Of a stretch of 64,000 nt of DNA, positions 10,561 through 22,263 are shown piece by piece. The DNA is taken from assembly GCA_963457665.1 (NCBI GenBank), contig OY735201.1:33393918-33457917 (forward strand), read 5' to 3'. The translations under genes and the position numbers were made by a program. Origin of the DNA: Thysanoteuthis rhombus. Its lineage: Eukaryota; Mollusca; Cephalopoda; Oegopsida; Thysanoteuthidae. The notes beneath the pieces were generated by a model. That model was not told the DNA's origin. It made no database searches and worked only from the letters and a program-made list of their open reading frames with translations. Numbering within the stretch: position 1 is the stretch's first letter; every line of letters starts with the position of its first letter.

Positions 10561-12517
10561 CTTTTTCCTCATCAATAAAATTTTGTTAGCTTTCCTCTAG
10601 AAACGTTTCCTTTTCTCTATCTTCCTTTTGTGAAACAAAAAATATTCAGCAGAAAAATTTTTTTTTAAATTTATGGCAACACTGCACTTGTTTAGATGGC
10701 GGCCTTTCCCATACTTTAGCAGTTTTGTATGAATAATAAGACATGTGGCCCATGTCATAAGTGCAGATCCAGACATTAGAGAGTCAAAGTGTAATGGGTA
10801 TTACTAGATCTTCCTGTATTATACTGGTAAACCACAGGTTGATTCCAGATTTAGATCTCCTGCTTACCTTGTGCCGATTAATTTTATTTAAACTTTATTT
10901 TTTTACTTACATTTTTCATTTATTGTTCCATGTGGTCAGTTGTCACACTTTTTTACCATATAGTATCCACATTTTAGTGACTTTATTTGAATTTCTTGTA
11001 CATACTAAATGGAAGATTGTAATGTTGCAATATGTAGTGTTTGCATTTCTTTATCTGGTACTCTCTATTATCTTTTTTATAAGAATAGATAATGTCTCAA
11101 CTGTTGATGGGACTTGATGTAATTAAATTTGCTGCATCATGTATATTGAATTTATTTTTGTGCTACTTCTACCATCTGACTTGTTTTTTTTTTTCATTTT
11201 CTTTTTTTTTTTTTGTGTTTCTCTCTTCTATTCGCTTATATTCAACTTCCCGACCTCTCATCCTGTTTATGAATACAAAAGCAGATGTGCCATATTCTAA
11301 TTGATAATTTTCTGATATTAAATCTTCTGAGACGTCGTACTTGCTAATGAATTTCATAATTATGGATACAATACTTTGCATGATTAACTTGATCCACTGT
11401 AGCCAATTGTTAACAGCAGTACTTATCTGCTGAATTGATAAATGCTGCTTTTGAACAAGGGAAATCAAATGTTTCCTAAAGATTTCAATACTATTTGTTA
11501 CATTTCTATAATTGAAAATTATACATTGTTTCTAAGGTAATTGCAAGGATAGATTTGATTTTGTTTTTTGTTTTTTGTATATATATTTTAGTTTTACTTT
11601 CTTTTTATGATGTTGCTAGAAAGTTAGTCATTAAATTGTTTTGGTTTAAAGATTGTTTGCTATGGAAATCTATCAGAAAACTTGTTCATCAAAAAAGGGA
11701 TTTAGATATAATGAATGAAGCTAGTGTAATCAAAATAAGACCTCTGCTAATTTTTTTTCAAACAAATGACATGGGCAAAGTTTTTTGTCCTTTTAAAATT
11801 GGCCATTAATATGGTGATCATCCACTCCCACTTAGTCAAGTTTTAACTTCATTTGTTGAAAAATGGATGAATATTCTATCAATTTCCTAAATCTCCAGGA
11901 ATGATAATAATAATTATAATTATGATAATAATAATATGAACAGCTAAATTATGATACCCTTATAAACAATTTTAGTTGAGACTTGTATAATGACTACTAC
12001 ACATAGTGAGCAATTTTAATTGTGTTTTTTTTTTTTTTTTTTTTTTTTTTTTTGGTTAAGAGTCTTGACTCCCTTGAAGCTCCTTTTAATATGATAAACA
12101 TATTTTATGGATACAATTTTTAATGCTAGAACACTCACTTTTATTATAGGATTAATAATCACTCATGATTTTTTTTTTTCTGAAATAGTTATTATCATTG
12201 ACATGATCACTTTTTGGTTTTAGTTTGAAGTTTATTTTAATTATTTTATATCAATTTAAAAATCATAATGTATTAACTAAACCTTGAAAATATTTCTAAA
12301 TAAAAAAAAAAACTTGAATTTGTCAATTCTCTTGCAAACAAAAATTATTTGAAATAGTTTATTTCTTATTGTATGTTTTATCAGTAAAATCTCGTACTTT
12401 TCTAAGGCACAATTTCAAAAATCATTTTCTGGGCTGTTTTTAATCTTACTATATGTATATTGTTCATGTCCAACTCTGGGGTTAATTATTTTTTTTTCCT
12501 TGTTTTGTCTTTCTTAG

Positions 12518-12523
12518 GAGGAT
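12518..12523 (+). CDS. IQGAP1: Candidate 6-base micro-exon of IQGAP
   Basis: The six bases GAGGAT sit between a pyrimidine-rich acceptor (T8CC-rich tract ending TTTCTTAG) and a perfect GTAAGT donor. Inserted between exons 6 and 7 they keep the frame. The junction Thr-Ser becomes Thr-Arg-Ile-Ser just after the EEEI helix of the GRD. This is inferred from splice-site context only. It could be a chance match. Confidence 0.35.
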
Positions 12524-13368
12524 GTAAGTAAAAAATTTTTTTGCATGTTTTTTTATGACCAAACTACATTTTGAGCACGCGATTTTATCATTTGTATTGC
12601 ATGAATAATGATTCATTGTTGTACATCTTTTAAAAAGTTTTTCCTTCCATGTACATCATTCTCTGTTGTAAAGTATTTTGCACTGAAATATCATTGGTTT
12701 TGGGGCTTGAAATTTCACTCACTTGAATATTTTAGAAATTTTAGTTGACACTGTTATCATTTATTTCTCTTACACTTATCTTAGGAGTTTTTTTCATTTA
12801 ATGTTTGTAAATTTGTTTTGAACTAAATTATCATATAAATTGAGGTCATGTAAGTGATTTAAATTTATTACAATTTGTATTGAATAAGCTTTTAGATCCT
12901 ATTGTACATGCAGCTAAAATTTGATATTAGTATCAAAATTGCAAAGCAAATAGAAATTGCAAAAAAAGGTTTTTTGGAATTATATTCTTGACACTGCAAT
13001 TGTCTTTAGAATCAAAATTTTGTACTTTTTTAAGATAAAGGAAAGTCCATTCTTGCAGCTACCTGTGTTTGGATGCAATGACTGCTTTGTACCTTCCATG
13101 GTCAGGCATGCATACAATTATATCCCTCCACATAAAAATGCTGAGATCCAGCAGGCAGCATTCAGTTTGTTCTCGGACACTGTACTGCAGTAATGTCAGT
13201 CGTGATTCGGAAAGCATATGCTGAGTGGAGAAAAAGGCTTATTGTGTCGTGTAATAAGCTGTGCGCTATCAATTGTGAAATCTTTTCCAGTTTACTTTCA
13301 CAACTATCTTGTTACATGCGTAGAAAGTGGCTTTCATGTGAGTTAGTAAAAAAATTCTTGACTTTCCC

Positions 13369-13530
13369 AAGTTGGATACTTCTGGCAATGAGCTGTCATC
13401 GTTCGTAGCAAATTTGAAGTATGACTTCTCCAGTTTGATACTTCTGCCAACAAGCTGTGTCGTTGCTTGCAGCAAAAAGTAATTTGCCATGTCAGATACT
13501 TTTTACAACAGTCAATGTCATCGACTGTAA
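13369..13530. repeat. Diverged minisatellite, unit about 63 bases, 2.5 copies
   Basis: Units start at 13369, 13432 and 13494. Shared landmarks are AGTT(G)GATACTTCTG, CAA-GCTGT-TCG and GCAAA. The third copy is partial and the most diverged. No coding meaning is apparent. Confidence 0.6.
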
Positions 13531-16034
13531 ATAGTGAATCATCAACAATTCATTTTTATGCAAGCAACACCAAATTAATGTTTTTAAATTAATTTCCTGC
13601 TACCTGCCAAATTCACTTTTTCAGGAAAAAAAACTTCTCCAGCCTGTGCATAGCTCTGAACTTGCTATGTGCTATCCATTCCTTCACTAATGTCAGCCAT
13701 CAGATTTGGCAGGCATAAACAATTGAAATGAATACAATTTATTGCTATGGAGAGTTTACCAAGTATATATTTTTTTTTAATATTATCTTTTTATGACCTA
13801 CCTCCAGTATCTCTTTTGAGCAATTTCTTTTTTGGGTTCTGGTTAGGGTTTCAAATGAAAAGACTCCACAGCACATCAAGTGTGAAATCTAGATATTTAT
13901 GAAATTTAAAATATTTCTAAATAACTTGTAAAAAAAAATATGGACATTTTTATTGAATAAGTTAAATCATGTGTACAGGAATTGACTAAAATTTCTTACT
14001 AATTTGAATTTTTAACTTCCAAACTAAACTACTCTTAAAAATCCACAACTTTTACAGCTGTAGAGATTTATTTGTTCTATTTCCCAACAATATCAACCTT
14101 TTAGATGTATGATTAGGATGAGTTTTTTTTTTTTTTTTTTTTTAATTCATTATTATACAATATTTTAGTATTAAAATGCTTTCTAAGACGTATCATCACG
14201 GCTAAAATATTTACACACATAGATTTTTGCTTTAGCACTTGATTCTCTCTTCTAGTATTCACCAAGCTACCGAATTATTGATAAAGTTTATGAAAAAAAT
14301 ATTCTCTTGCATTTACCTAGATAACTTTTTTCAGTACGTTGTGGGAAGACAATCCAGTTGGTGCATACTTGACAACTCAAATAAGTTACCTTCCTTGGAT
14401 AGTTTGTTGGTTTATTTGTTGTTGTTTTTTTTTTGGTGGGGGGTTGTTTTCTTTTGTGTGTGTGAGTAGAGGGGAATATGTTAAGAATGTGTTCTTATGT
14501 ATAAATTGCATACCAAGAGTTGGTTATCATTGCATTACTGTTGATTTTTGTTGAGTACTTTATTCAGTTTTATTATGATAATCAGAATGATGCAAAATCT
14601 AAAATAGAATCATATAAGATGCTGAGGATGCTAAATGATGTATATTTATCCTTTCGTATGAATTAACAAATTACCAAATTGGTTCAAGTTTAATTCATGA
14701 TCAACATTTTTTGTTAGAATTCATAAAAATCATTTTAATATCTGATAACATTTTCTAAATTCTGTTATAAATATGACGCTTAGCACCCAAACTGCAATCA
14801 CATTAGCTCTTTATATTTGTTTCATGGTTGACTTAAGATCTTTTGGAATAATTGTCACTGTTTTCTTCCAATTAACTTTTCAGATTCAATTTTTTCCATT
14901 CAATTCACTTAAAATATCTACTTTGCAGCTGAAATATCTATTGATATATCTTGAGACTTTTCATCAAACATACTGATCAGATAATTTGATTAAACCTGAA
15001 AATCCTCATATTTTCTTTTCTCTGAACATCTACTAATCTTGGTTTTTTGTTTGTTTTTGTTTTTTTTAAATAACATTGAGCTAATTGGTACTAAATCTGC
15101 TTCTATTTTAACATAAATGACTATTTAACTGTTCAATTTTTTTTATCATTTTAGTCATCTCTTGTAATTATGAAAAGTGATTTCATAGCAAACTGAATTT
15201 GACTTCAGACTTGGTCACAACCTCAGAGGACTTTCTCCATATAAACCCATTAAAATATCAACTCTAGAAATCCATCTGACTTTCATTCTACAAACAGTTT
15301 ATACTTGAAACAATGTTTACTAGAAAGATTTTCCATTCTTGAAATTTTATTGTTTGGACTTGTTATAAATGGATACCAATATATCTTTTACTTGACAGTT
15401 TCAGGCCCTCAATTTGTCTACTTTGAATTTTGAACCTTTCTAATGGATTGACATTTTGTAATGTACATCTATTTATGCCTGAAAGATTGAATATAGCTGT
15501 CATAATTATGTAGGCTTGAGATTTATTTTTCTTCCACATTAAGTATATTCTATTTAAAGCAACTCTTCAGAAAATTTGAATACATACCAATTTTTAAACT
15601 AAGTTATATTTTTCCTCCAGGTGAATAATGGTTGTTTCATATGAAATGTCTTATTTTTTTCTTTTCTTTTTTTAAAAATAGTAATATGAAGGACTAGTTT
15701 ACCTTTTCCATCAAAAAATGTCGGTAATAAGTAACTCTGCAATTTCAATTATGTAAAAATTAGAATATAAAGATGTGAAGCTATTCCAATTTCAACAATC
15801 AAATTATTGTGTACTATCAGTAGTCTATCGAAAGAGAAAAAAAAAAACGGAACGTCCTCTAAGGGTAGTAACTCTGATGTGAAAATATGAAAGTTATTTC
15901 CCTTGCTTAATCGCGGTACAAGCATGGCAACTAAGCGATTCACACTGCATTATGCAAGTTAGCTTGTATAAACGAAAAACTGTAAATATTTAATTTAAAT
16001 ATGACCATTTTGAATCAATAACCTCTATCTATCC

Positions 16035-16165
16035 TGGGGATTCAATCAACAACGCATTTTTTTTTCCTTCTCATCAATCACCCAATATGGCATGCAGCCA
16101 AAATGTTGGTCATGTGACGGTTTCTATTGAGTGACTAACCAGACCTATTTTAACAGTGTTTAATT
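16035..16165. repeat. Dispersed unclassified repeat, copy 2
   Basis: The partner of the unit at 775-935 in the same orientation, sharing TATGGCATGC, TTGGTCA and AACCAGACCT blocks. It lies within intron 6. Confidence 0.55.
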
Positions 16166-16869
16166 CTCATTCCTTTGCTTTCATTTATTTATGACACCTT
16201 TACTCTTCGTTTTATATTTCTTTATTAAACCTAAGTGAAACGCTTTAAATATTTTGTATTACATAGCATGAACTTCATTGATAATTCTCTACTGCTCTGA
16301 AAAATATATTCCAGCTTGAAATAATTGGAGGAAAATTACTCAAATTACCAAAATAAAGTAATTAGAATAACTGTAAAGTTGAATGACTGCAAAACTTGCA
16401 ATGTATGCTGTTTTTCAGTGAATAGATCTCCCCTCCCTCCCTCCCTAAACAAGACGAGTGAAGTTATACAAGACCTTGCATATCTCACTGATTGGAAAGT
16501 TTTTGTTAAATACTGTTTAAAAAAAAAAACATGTTTCTCTGCACATATGTAAACCATTATAGCTGTAGTTTTTGGGTGTGTACAGAAGTTCAGTGCTGGA
16601 AAAAAATTGTTTTTATAACACTATTTTGGTATATTTTTCAGTGTTCAATTAATGCTCCAATTGTGCTACTGAATGTGTGAAGTAAAAACTCATTCTGATT
16701 GATGCTCTCGTATAAGAAAGTTTTAACCTTGGTATTTTTTAAATTGTATTTTCTTTATTTATTTCATTAACAAATGTATGTATAACAAGTGAATGCACAG
16801 TATTAATAATACTAAGCAGCCCTTGTTTATTTGTCTTTCTACAATCTTTATATCATCAGTGTTTTATTG

Positions 16870-17582
16870 TCTGTTGTTGAACATAGACCTTCCCCAGCAA
16901 TAGCCACATCTCTTCATTGTGGGCATTGCAGAGACATTATTTTCCGAACTTGCCAGTTTGTCTTGCTATCTCATTTTCTACCAACCTCGATTCTGCATTT
17001 GATCTCTAGGGATCCATGTTGTAAATTGTGATGTCCATTGGTTGTCTGCCATTCTTGCAACATGGCCAGCCCATTGCCATTTGAGTTTTCTAATGGTTTC
17101 TATGATGTTTCTGACTCCTGTTTTTCTCTTAATATACTGATTTGTCTTGTGGTCTCTCCATGTGATGTTGAGCATGATTCTCTCATGTGCACGTTGCATG
17201 GTTCTCAGTTTACAGGTCAGTCTCTTGGTTAGGTTCTATGTTTCAGCTCCATAGGTGACTATCAGGAGGATACTCTTCTTTTTAGGACTAATGGGGAGTT
17301 TTCTTGTTCTCGAAGGTTGAGTTTGGTCAACTGAAAGCTTGCCACCCAAGAGTGATTCTTTGCTTTATTTCTTTTTCTTCTTCCCTTTTATTTCTGATGT
17401 TTGTTGTACATGATCTTTGTTTTGCTAAAGTTCATGTGAAAGCTAAGTCGTCTGAGAAAATCTGAGGTTATTCAGGTACTCGCTATCTTTTCTGATTCCT
17501 TTGTTTTCCTAGTCTAGTCTTCTGAAGATCATCTTGAAGCAGGTTGTGAAGAGTTTGGATGAGCTGGTATCACCTTGTCTTA
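16870..17582 (-). mobile_element. RTE-like LINE 3' fragment, copy B
   Basis: The minus strand matches the reverse-transcriptase C-terminal region of copy D, including KLKWQWAGHVARM near 17085-17050 and QRAHERIM near 17199-17180. A longer copy than A, reaching the part of the ORF that follows the FADD catalytic motif, but with an internal gap near 17330-17460 and frame breaks. It ends (in its 5' direction) at a 26-base T run at 17587. Confidence 0.8.
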
Positions 17583-18596
17583 AACATTTTTTTTTTTTTT
17601 TTTTTTTTTTTTCTGAGCTGAAAGTACTGCAAGTCTTTATGTAGCCCGATGGAGTCTTTTTGGTACTACAAAATTCCAACATTGGTTGTGCCATAATTAA
17701 TGATGCATTAATAAGTTTGAAAGTTTCAAATTTGTTTTTTGTTTTTATTGTTTAAATAAATCCTGAAAGTTTTTTCGACTGACGTTTTTCAAAAAAATAT
17801 TCCAGGAAAATGAATGAGTGTACTGTGTGTGAATAATAAGGATAAATTTTAAAATAGACAAACACACAGTAAAGTGAAGTCACATGTTGCAAAATTATGA
17901 TTGGAGATCAAAACGCGCTTGACAATGAAGTAAACTAAAAATGTTCTAGAGTTTTGGGGAATTATTTTCACAATAGAAACGAAAATCAAATTTAAAACTT
18001 CCTCTTTGGCTCCCTCATGATTTTACTGTGTATCCACCAGTTGCGGCAGTCTTGAAAGAATGATTGACCGCTTTGATTTGTTTTAGTAACTCAAAACATA
18101 TATTTGGTATTTATTGAGTCGGCTGAAAATAGCCTTTTCTTGATTTTGACTTTTTTTTTTTTTTTTTTTTGAAGCTCAGTCAAAGTGAATCAAAGCAAAC
18201 TATCATACAAAGTATATTTTTTCATGATTTTCATTATTTTTTTATTTTATTTCTATTCAGTTTTTTTTTTTTTTTTTCCCCACTTAAGAATGATTAACCA
18301 AATTTTAACTGAGATTTTTGCTTGACTGAGAAATGGTGTCAATCGAATGTTAATTTTTTAAAATTTGCAAGTCTGGTAAAATAGATATAAGCAATGTACA
18401 ATACTTTTATTGATTAAATTATTTGTTCTGGGGTCTTTATAGTTATCTTATTTGATAAGTTAGCCTTTAAATGAGTAAAAAAAATATCTAGCCAATTTCT
18501 GAAATTTTAGCTGGAAAAAATGTCAAAATTCATAAGTTGGAAGTGATTTTTTTTTTTTTTTTTTTTTTTTTTCTTACAAATAGAAAAATTACTTTA

Positions 18597-18727
18597 GGGG
18601 CTCTAAAGTGGGTGGTCAATTAACTAGATAAGCACAATATAAGGCTGGACCCTGTTTGTTGTTTGTTTTTTTTTTTTTTTCCCCCCTTATTTCTATATAC
18701 CTGATTCCAAGGAAAATTTAGAGCCCC
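18597..18727. mobile_element. Possible MITE with 11-base inverted ends
   Basis: GGGGCTCTAAA at 18597-18607 and its exact complement TTTAGAGCCCC at 18717-18727 bound a 131-base unit with no coding potential. The unit contains a T15C6 run. Target-site duplications are unclear. Confidence 0.3.
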
Positions 18728-19818
18728 ACTAAGAACAAAAGCTCATGTGATGGCTCTGCTTGCAGAAAATCAATAATTCCTTCAATAAGTTCTTGCTACC
18801 ATGAGCCAAGCCTTCATAAACACGATTAAAGCACAACTTCTCTGTTTCCTACAGGTGTAAGTGAAGAGAGGATGTATTACAGAACATAATGTTTTTAAAT
18901 TTTGAAAATCTGTTGGTAAACAAAATGTTGGCCAAGATATTCTATGATTCATGCTAATTTATGCAAATTAATGAAACATTCATCATATGTCTCTGACAAT
19001 CAGATTTTTTAATCCCTCATGAAATTGCATAAACATGGGTAGTTTCATTCATTTATATTGAGAATTGTCTGAATAATCATATCTGTTGTCTGTTTTTCAC
19101 AATTTTTTTTGTATTCGTTTTCACAAGTTTTTTGCTATATGTTTTAGTAATTGAAATTGATGAAAATTGCCCTCAATTTGCAATTCTCTTTTTGCTATAA
19201 CTTTTTGTTTAACCAATTTGCAAAATTCAAAAAGCTTCCTGTATTGATTTGCATGATTTATGATACAACAGCTGTCGATGTCATATATGGAATTCAAAAA
19301 TTTTGACTAATTCATATACCAATAAAATGAGTGGTTTCATCAGGATATTTTGATCTTATCTGATTGCGTTAACATGTCTAATTTCTATTTTGCACTTCAA
19401 TTCTTGAAAAAATTTAAAACTAAACAAAGTTTAGTCCTATCTCCAAGAGAAGGTGCCTTGTCCAGCAATTCAAATGCCTTAAATATTGGTGCAAATGAGC
19501 TGGATTTGGTCATTCATTTGGCAGTTAGCTAAATAACCTGATAATCATAAGTCTTCAATCAATTCATTGAGCATGATTTACACTTTTTCATGCATATTTT
19601 TTTAAATTGTTATGAACAGCACACATGTATACATGTCAACATTATCAGTGTCACTAGTTATATGAATATAGCTTTTATATCCGGTATTTGTTGCACATGT
19701 ACACTATCCTTAGCTTGAATGAAATACCATGGATGTTGATTGTTTAATATTCATAAATTGATTTATAACATTCAGTTAATCAGTTGCTTGCTTTTTTTAT
19801 TGTATATTATATTTACAG

Positions 19819-19893
19819 CTCTAAAGTGGATAAAATGTCTGATATTGTGACTGGAAATCCAATGGTGATTAAAATGATTGTTGGATTCAATCG
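19819..19893 (+). CDS. IQGAP1: IQGAP exon 7 of window (GRD)
   Basis: The exon has 75 bases, phase 2 to phase 2. It encodes SKVDKMSDIVTGNPMVIKMI and GFN, matching SKVDQIQEIVTGNPTVIKMV of known IQGAPs. The acceptor is TTTACAG and the donor GTAAGT. Confidence 0.96.
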
Positions 19894-21656
19894 GTAAGTA
19901 AGCTTTTCTGAAACTGATTAAAAACATTATTACTAGTACTATAACTATAACTACATCTACCACCACCGCCAATAATGACCTTCAAGTTTTCAAAATATAT
20001 TTTCCTTCAAACCTCAATATTTTTAAGAGTTAGAGAGAATAACTCTTTGCAAAAGTATCCAGTAATCCTTAATCTGGCAAATCCTTCAGGTTTCTTTATA
20101 TAAGGAAGGATGTCCCTACACTGGGGAAATGGGTTGAGAAGTAAATTAGTTAATGAAGGATATACAAAACCTACCACTCTATTATTAGCAGTAAGTCGAA
20201 GCTCTGAGTCCTTAAAGAGTGAACAACCCAGATATATTAGAGCTGTCAGAGAGCCAGCAATAATTGGTTCCAAACAAGCATCCATGGTGTCAAAATACAG
20301 AATGTAGGAGTCTGGGCAATAGAAAGACAAAGGCCTAGTGGATGAACAGTAAATGAGGTCAGTTCTGTTGCAGTTACAATTGAGTCTTTCAAGTAGAAGG
20401 ATTTCAAAATGAAGAACTAGATCACACTGACATTGGATCATGAAAAGATCTGTGTTGTTCTCAAGTAGAAATGTTGAAAAAAAAGGAAATTGGATTGTGA
20501 GAGATTAGTTGTTTGGGTACTTGGGTCAGTGGACAAAGGGGGGAGGGGTCAATCTCTGAGCTAAGTACTGAATGTTTTTCATTCCCTCACTTTATTTATT
20601 AAGAGAGCAACATTCATTCACTTCTGTTAAGATTTTGAACTTCTGTTTTTCAATTTTCTTTATTTTTGTTCATTTTCTTTAAATTTGCATGCACACTAAA
20701 TTTTTATATTTTATTCGAAGATTTCCTTTGCAATCTCAAATCATTAACAACATATTCATTGATATTAATAATACTCTTTTATAAATTTATATAACCAACG
20801 TGGTTAGAGCAGTCTGATGATTTAATTTTTATTGATGAATGAAAAGATGCATAGATAATAGAATTTAATGAAGTATGTTGCAATATTTTTATAAAATTTT
20901 TGAATATCACACTTGTATTATTTTCAGTTTGATTACAATCTGTGATCAAACTGATCTCCCTACTTTTCACAAAGAAAGGTGCTGCAACTGCATTTATAGC
21001 CCCAGAAAAGCCTATTAATGACATCAAGGTTTTTGAATAATGCATATCTACTTAAAGAAGTTTGAGTTTTAAAAATATTATCTTGGATATCCCTGTATAG
21101 TGATACTAATTTGAAAAAAATACAGGCTATTTTTGTTGTTTCTCTTCTATATGGCGAATAAGATCATGCTACTGACACTCCTTTTATACAGATGATCATT
21201 TGATCGATCTTTCTCTATACTAATGAAAATTTAAATACTTAATCATTTTGCAATATGAAGCCTGGTTGAAAAAGCACTTTGAATAATATGAGTATTTAAC
21301 CATAGAATTGGAAATTTTAGAAAATTAGGCTATTTCCCAATTTTATTTTCTAGTTTTTTGTTTTTTCTTTTCTCTTTAGTTTACTTGATTTTATTTTTTC
21401 CCCAAAAGATCTCTCTATCTATTTTTGCTGTAGATAAATTTTGTAGTAAGAATGATATGAACTTAGTTTGAGTTCTTGATTGGAGCCTTCTAGGCTTAAT
21501 CATTTTCACCAAAATGATACTCACACCAAACAAGCCACAACATTTTTACAAATTCAAAAACCCTTGTACAACTCTTTACTTGAATACCCCATAACTCTAT
21601 AACAAAATTATTTTAGCTTTTGTCATGTTTGAATCAAAATACTCCTTGAATTCCAG
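19894..21656 (+). other. Intron 7
   Basis: The intron is 1763 bases. The block 20007-20441 contains a 144-codon minus-strand open frame with good amino-acid complexity (listed separately). The rest is AT-rich with no recognised element. Confidence 0.8.
20007..20441 (-). other. Unrecognised 144-codon open frame, antisense in intron 7
   Basis: The frame is open over 435 bases in AT-rich DNA and has a mixed composition, with several Cys, Pro and acidic residues and a hydrophobic stretch around PIIAGSLTALIYLGCSLF. The plus strand also has a 65-codon open frame here (20110-20307). I do not recognise either product. It may be a transposon remnant or chance. Confidence 0.2.
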
Positions 21657-21806
21657 GAACCCTAGGGGACAAAGTGCACTGCGTGACCTTCTACATCCAT
21701 TGATAAAAGAAGTCCTTGATGATAAAGAGTTTATGATCAACACCAATCCTGTAGATGTCTACAAGAATTGGGTGAACCAAAAAGAATCTCAAACAGGCCT
21801 TACAAG
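21657..21806 (+). CDS. IQGAP1: IQGAP exon 8 of window (GRD)
   Basis: The exon has 150 bases, phase 2 to phase 2. It encodes RNPRGQSALRDLLHPLIKEV, DPVDVYKNWVNQ-like sequence (here NPVDVYKNWVNQ) and ESQTG, all in order as in IQGAP GRDs. The acceptor is TTCCAG and the donor GTAAAA. Confidence 0.96.
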
Positions 21807-22122
21807 GTAAAATTAGTTTTTAAGATCATAGGCAAATGACATTCAAATTTGAAGTATACAATAAATTCTTTTGAAGTAAAAAATTCAATTGCTATAACTA
21901 ATCTTTGTAATTAAAGTCTTATTGTTTGTATATTATCTATCATTGAAGTTGACTTAATATTCAAGCTAGCAGACCAAGTTAGTGGCATTCTTCATTTTTA
22001 ATTGATTCTTTAAACAGTGTAGAATCTACAATCTTCGATTCAAGTTGCTAAAAACACATTTAAAATATTTTATGAATGTTGTCATTGATTTAAAGTTAAT
22101 GTTTGTTTCGTTTCTTTTCCAG
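21807..22122 (+). other. Intron 8
   Basis: 316 bases of AT-rich sequence. Nothing recognised. Confidence 0.9.
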
Positions 22123-22263
22123 TGGATTGCCATATCATGTAACGAGTGAACAAGCCATGGCACATGTTGAAGTACAAAAACTTATCCAAGAATCTATTGT
22201 CAAGTTACAAAAAGCAACTGACAAATTCCTTCATACAATTACACAGTCCATGGATAAAATTCC
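22123..22263 (+). CDS. IQGAP1: IQGAP exon 9 of window (GRD)
   Basis: The exon has 141 bases, phase 2 to phase 2. It encodes GLPYHVTSEQAMAHVEVQ, then KATDKFLHTITQSMDKIP, matching the KLPYDVTPEQALAHEEVK and AVTDKFLSAIVSSVDKIP segments. The donor is GTGAGT. Confidence 0.96.

Larger units (their letters stand above)
9440..19818 (+). other. Intron 6 (10.4 kb)
   Basis: The longest intron. It holds a pyrimidine tract (9727-9828), a more GC-balanced unclassified stretch (9880-10560), a candidate 6-base micro-exon (12518-12523), a 63-base minisatellite (13369-13530), a dispersed repeat copy (16035-16165), LINE copy B (16870-17582), and a cluster of T runs of 15-29 bases (12025, 14123, 17587, 18151, 18261, 18547, 18666). 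A small inverted-repeat unit lies at 18597-18727. Elsewhere it is plain AT-rich sequence. Confidence 0.8.
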
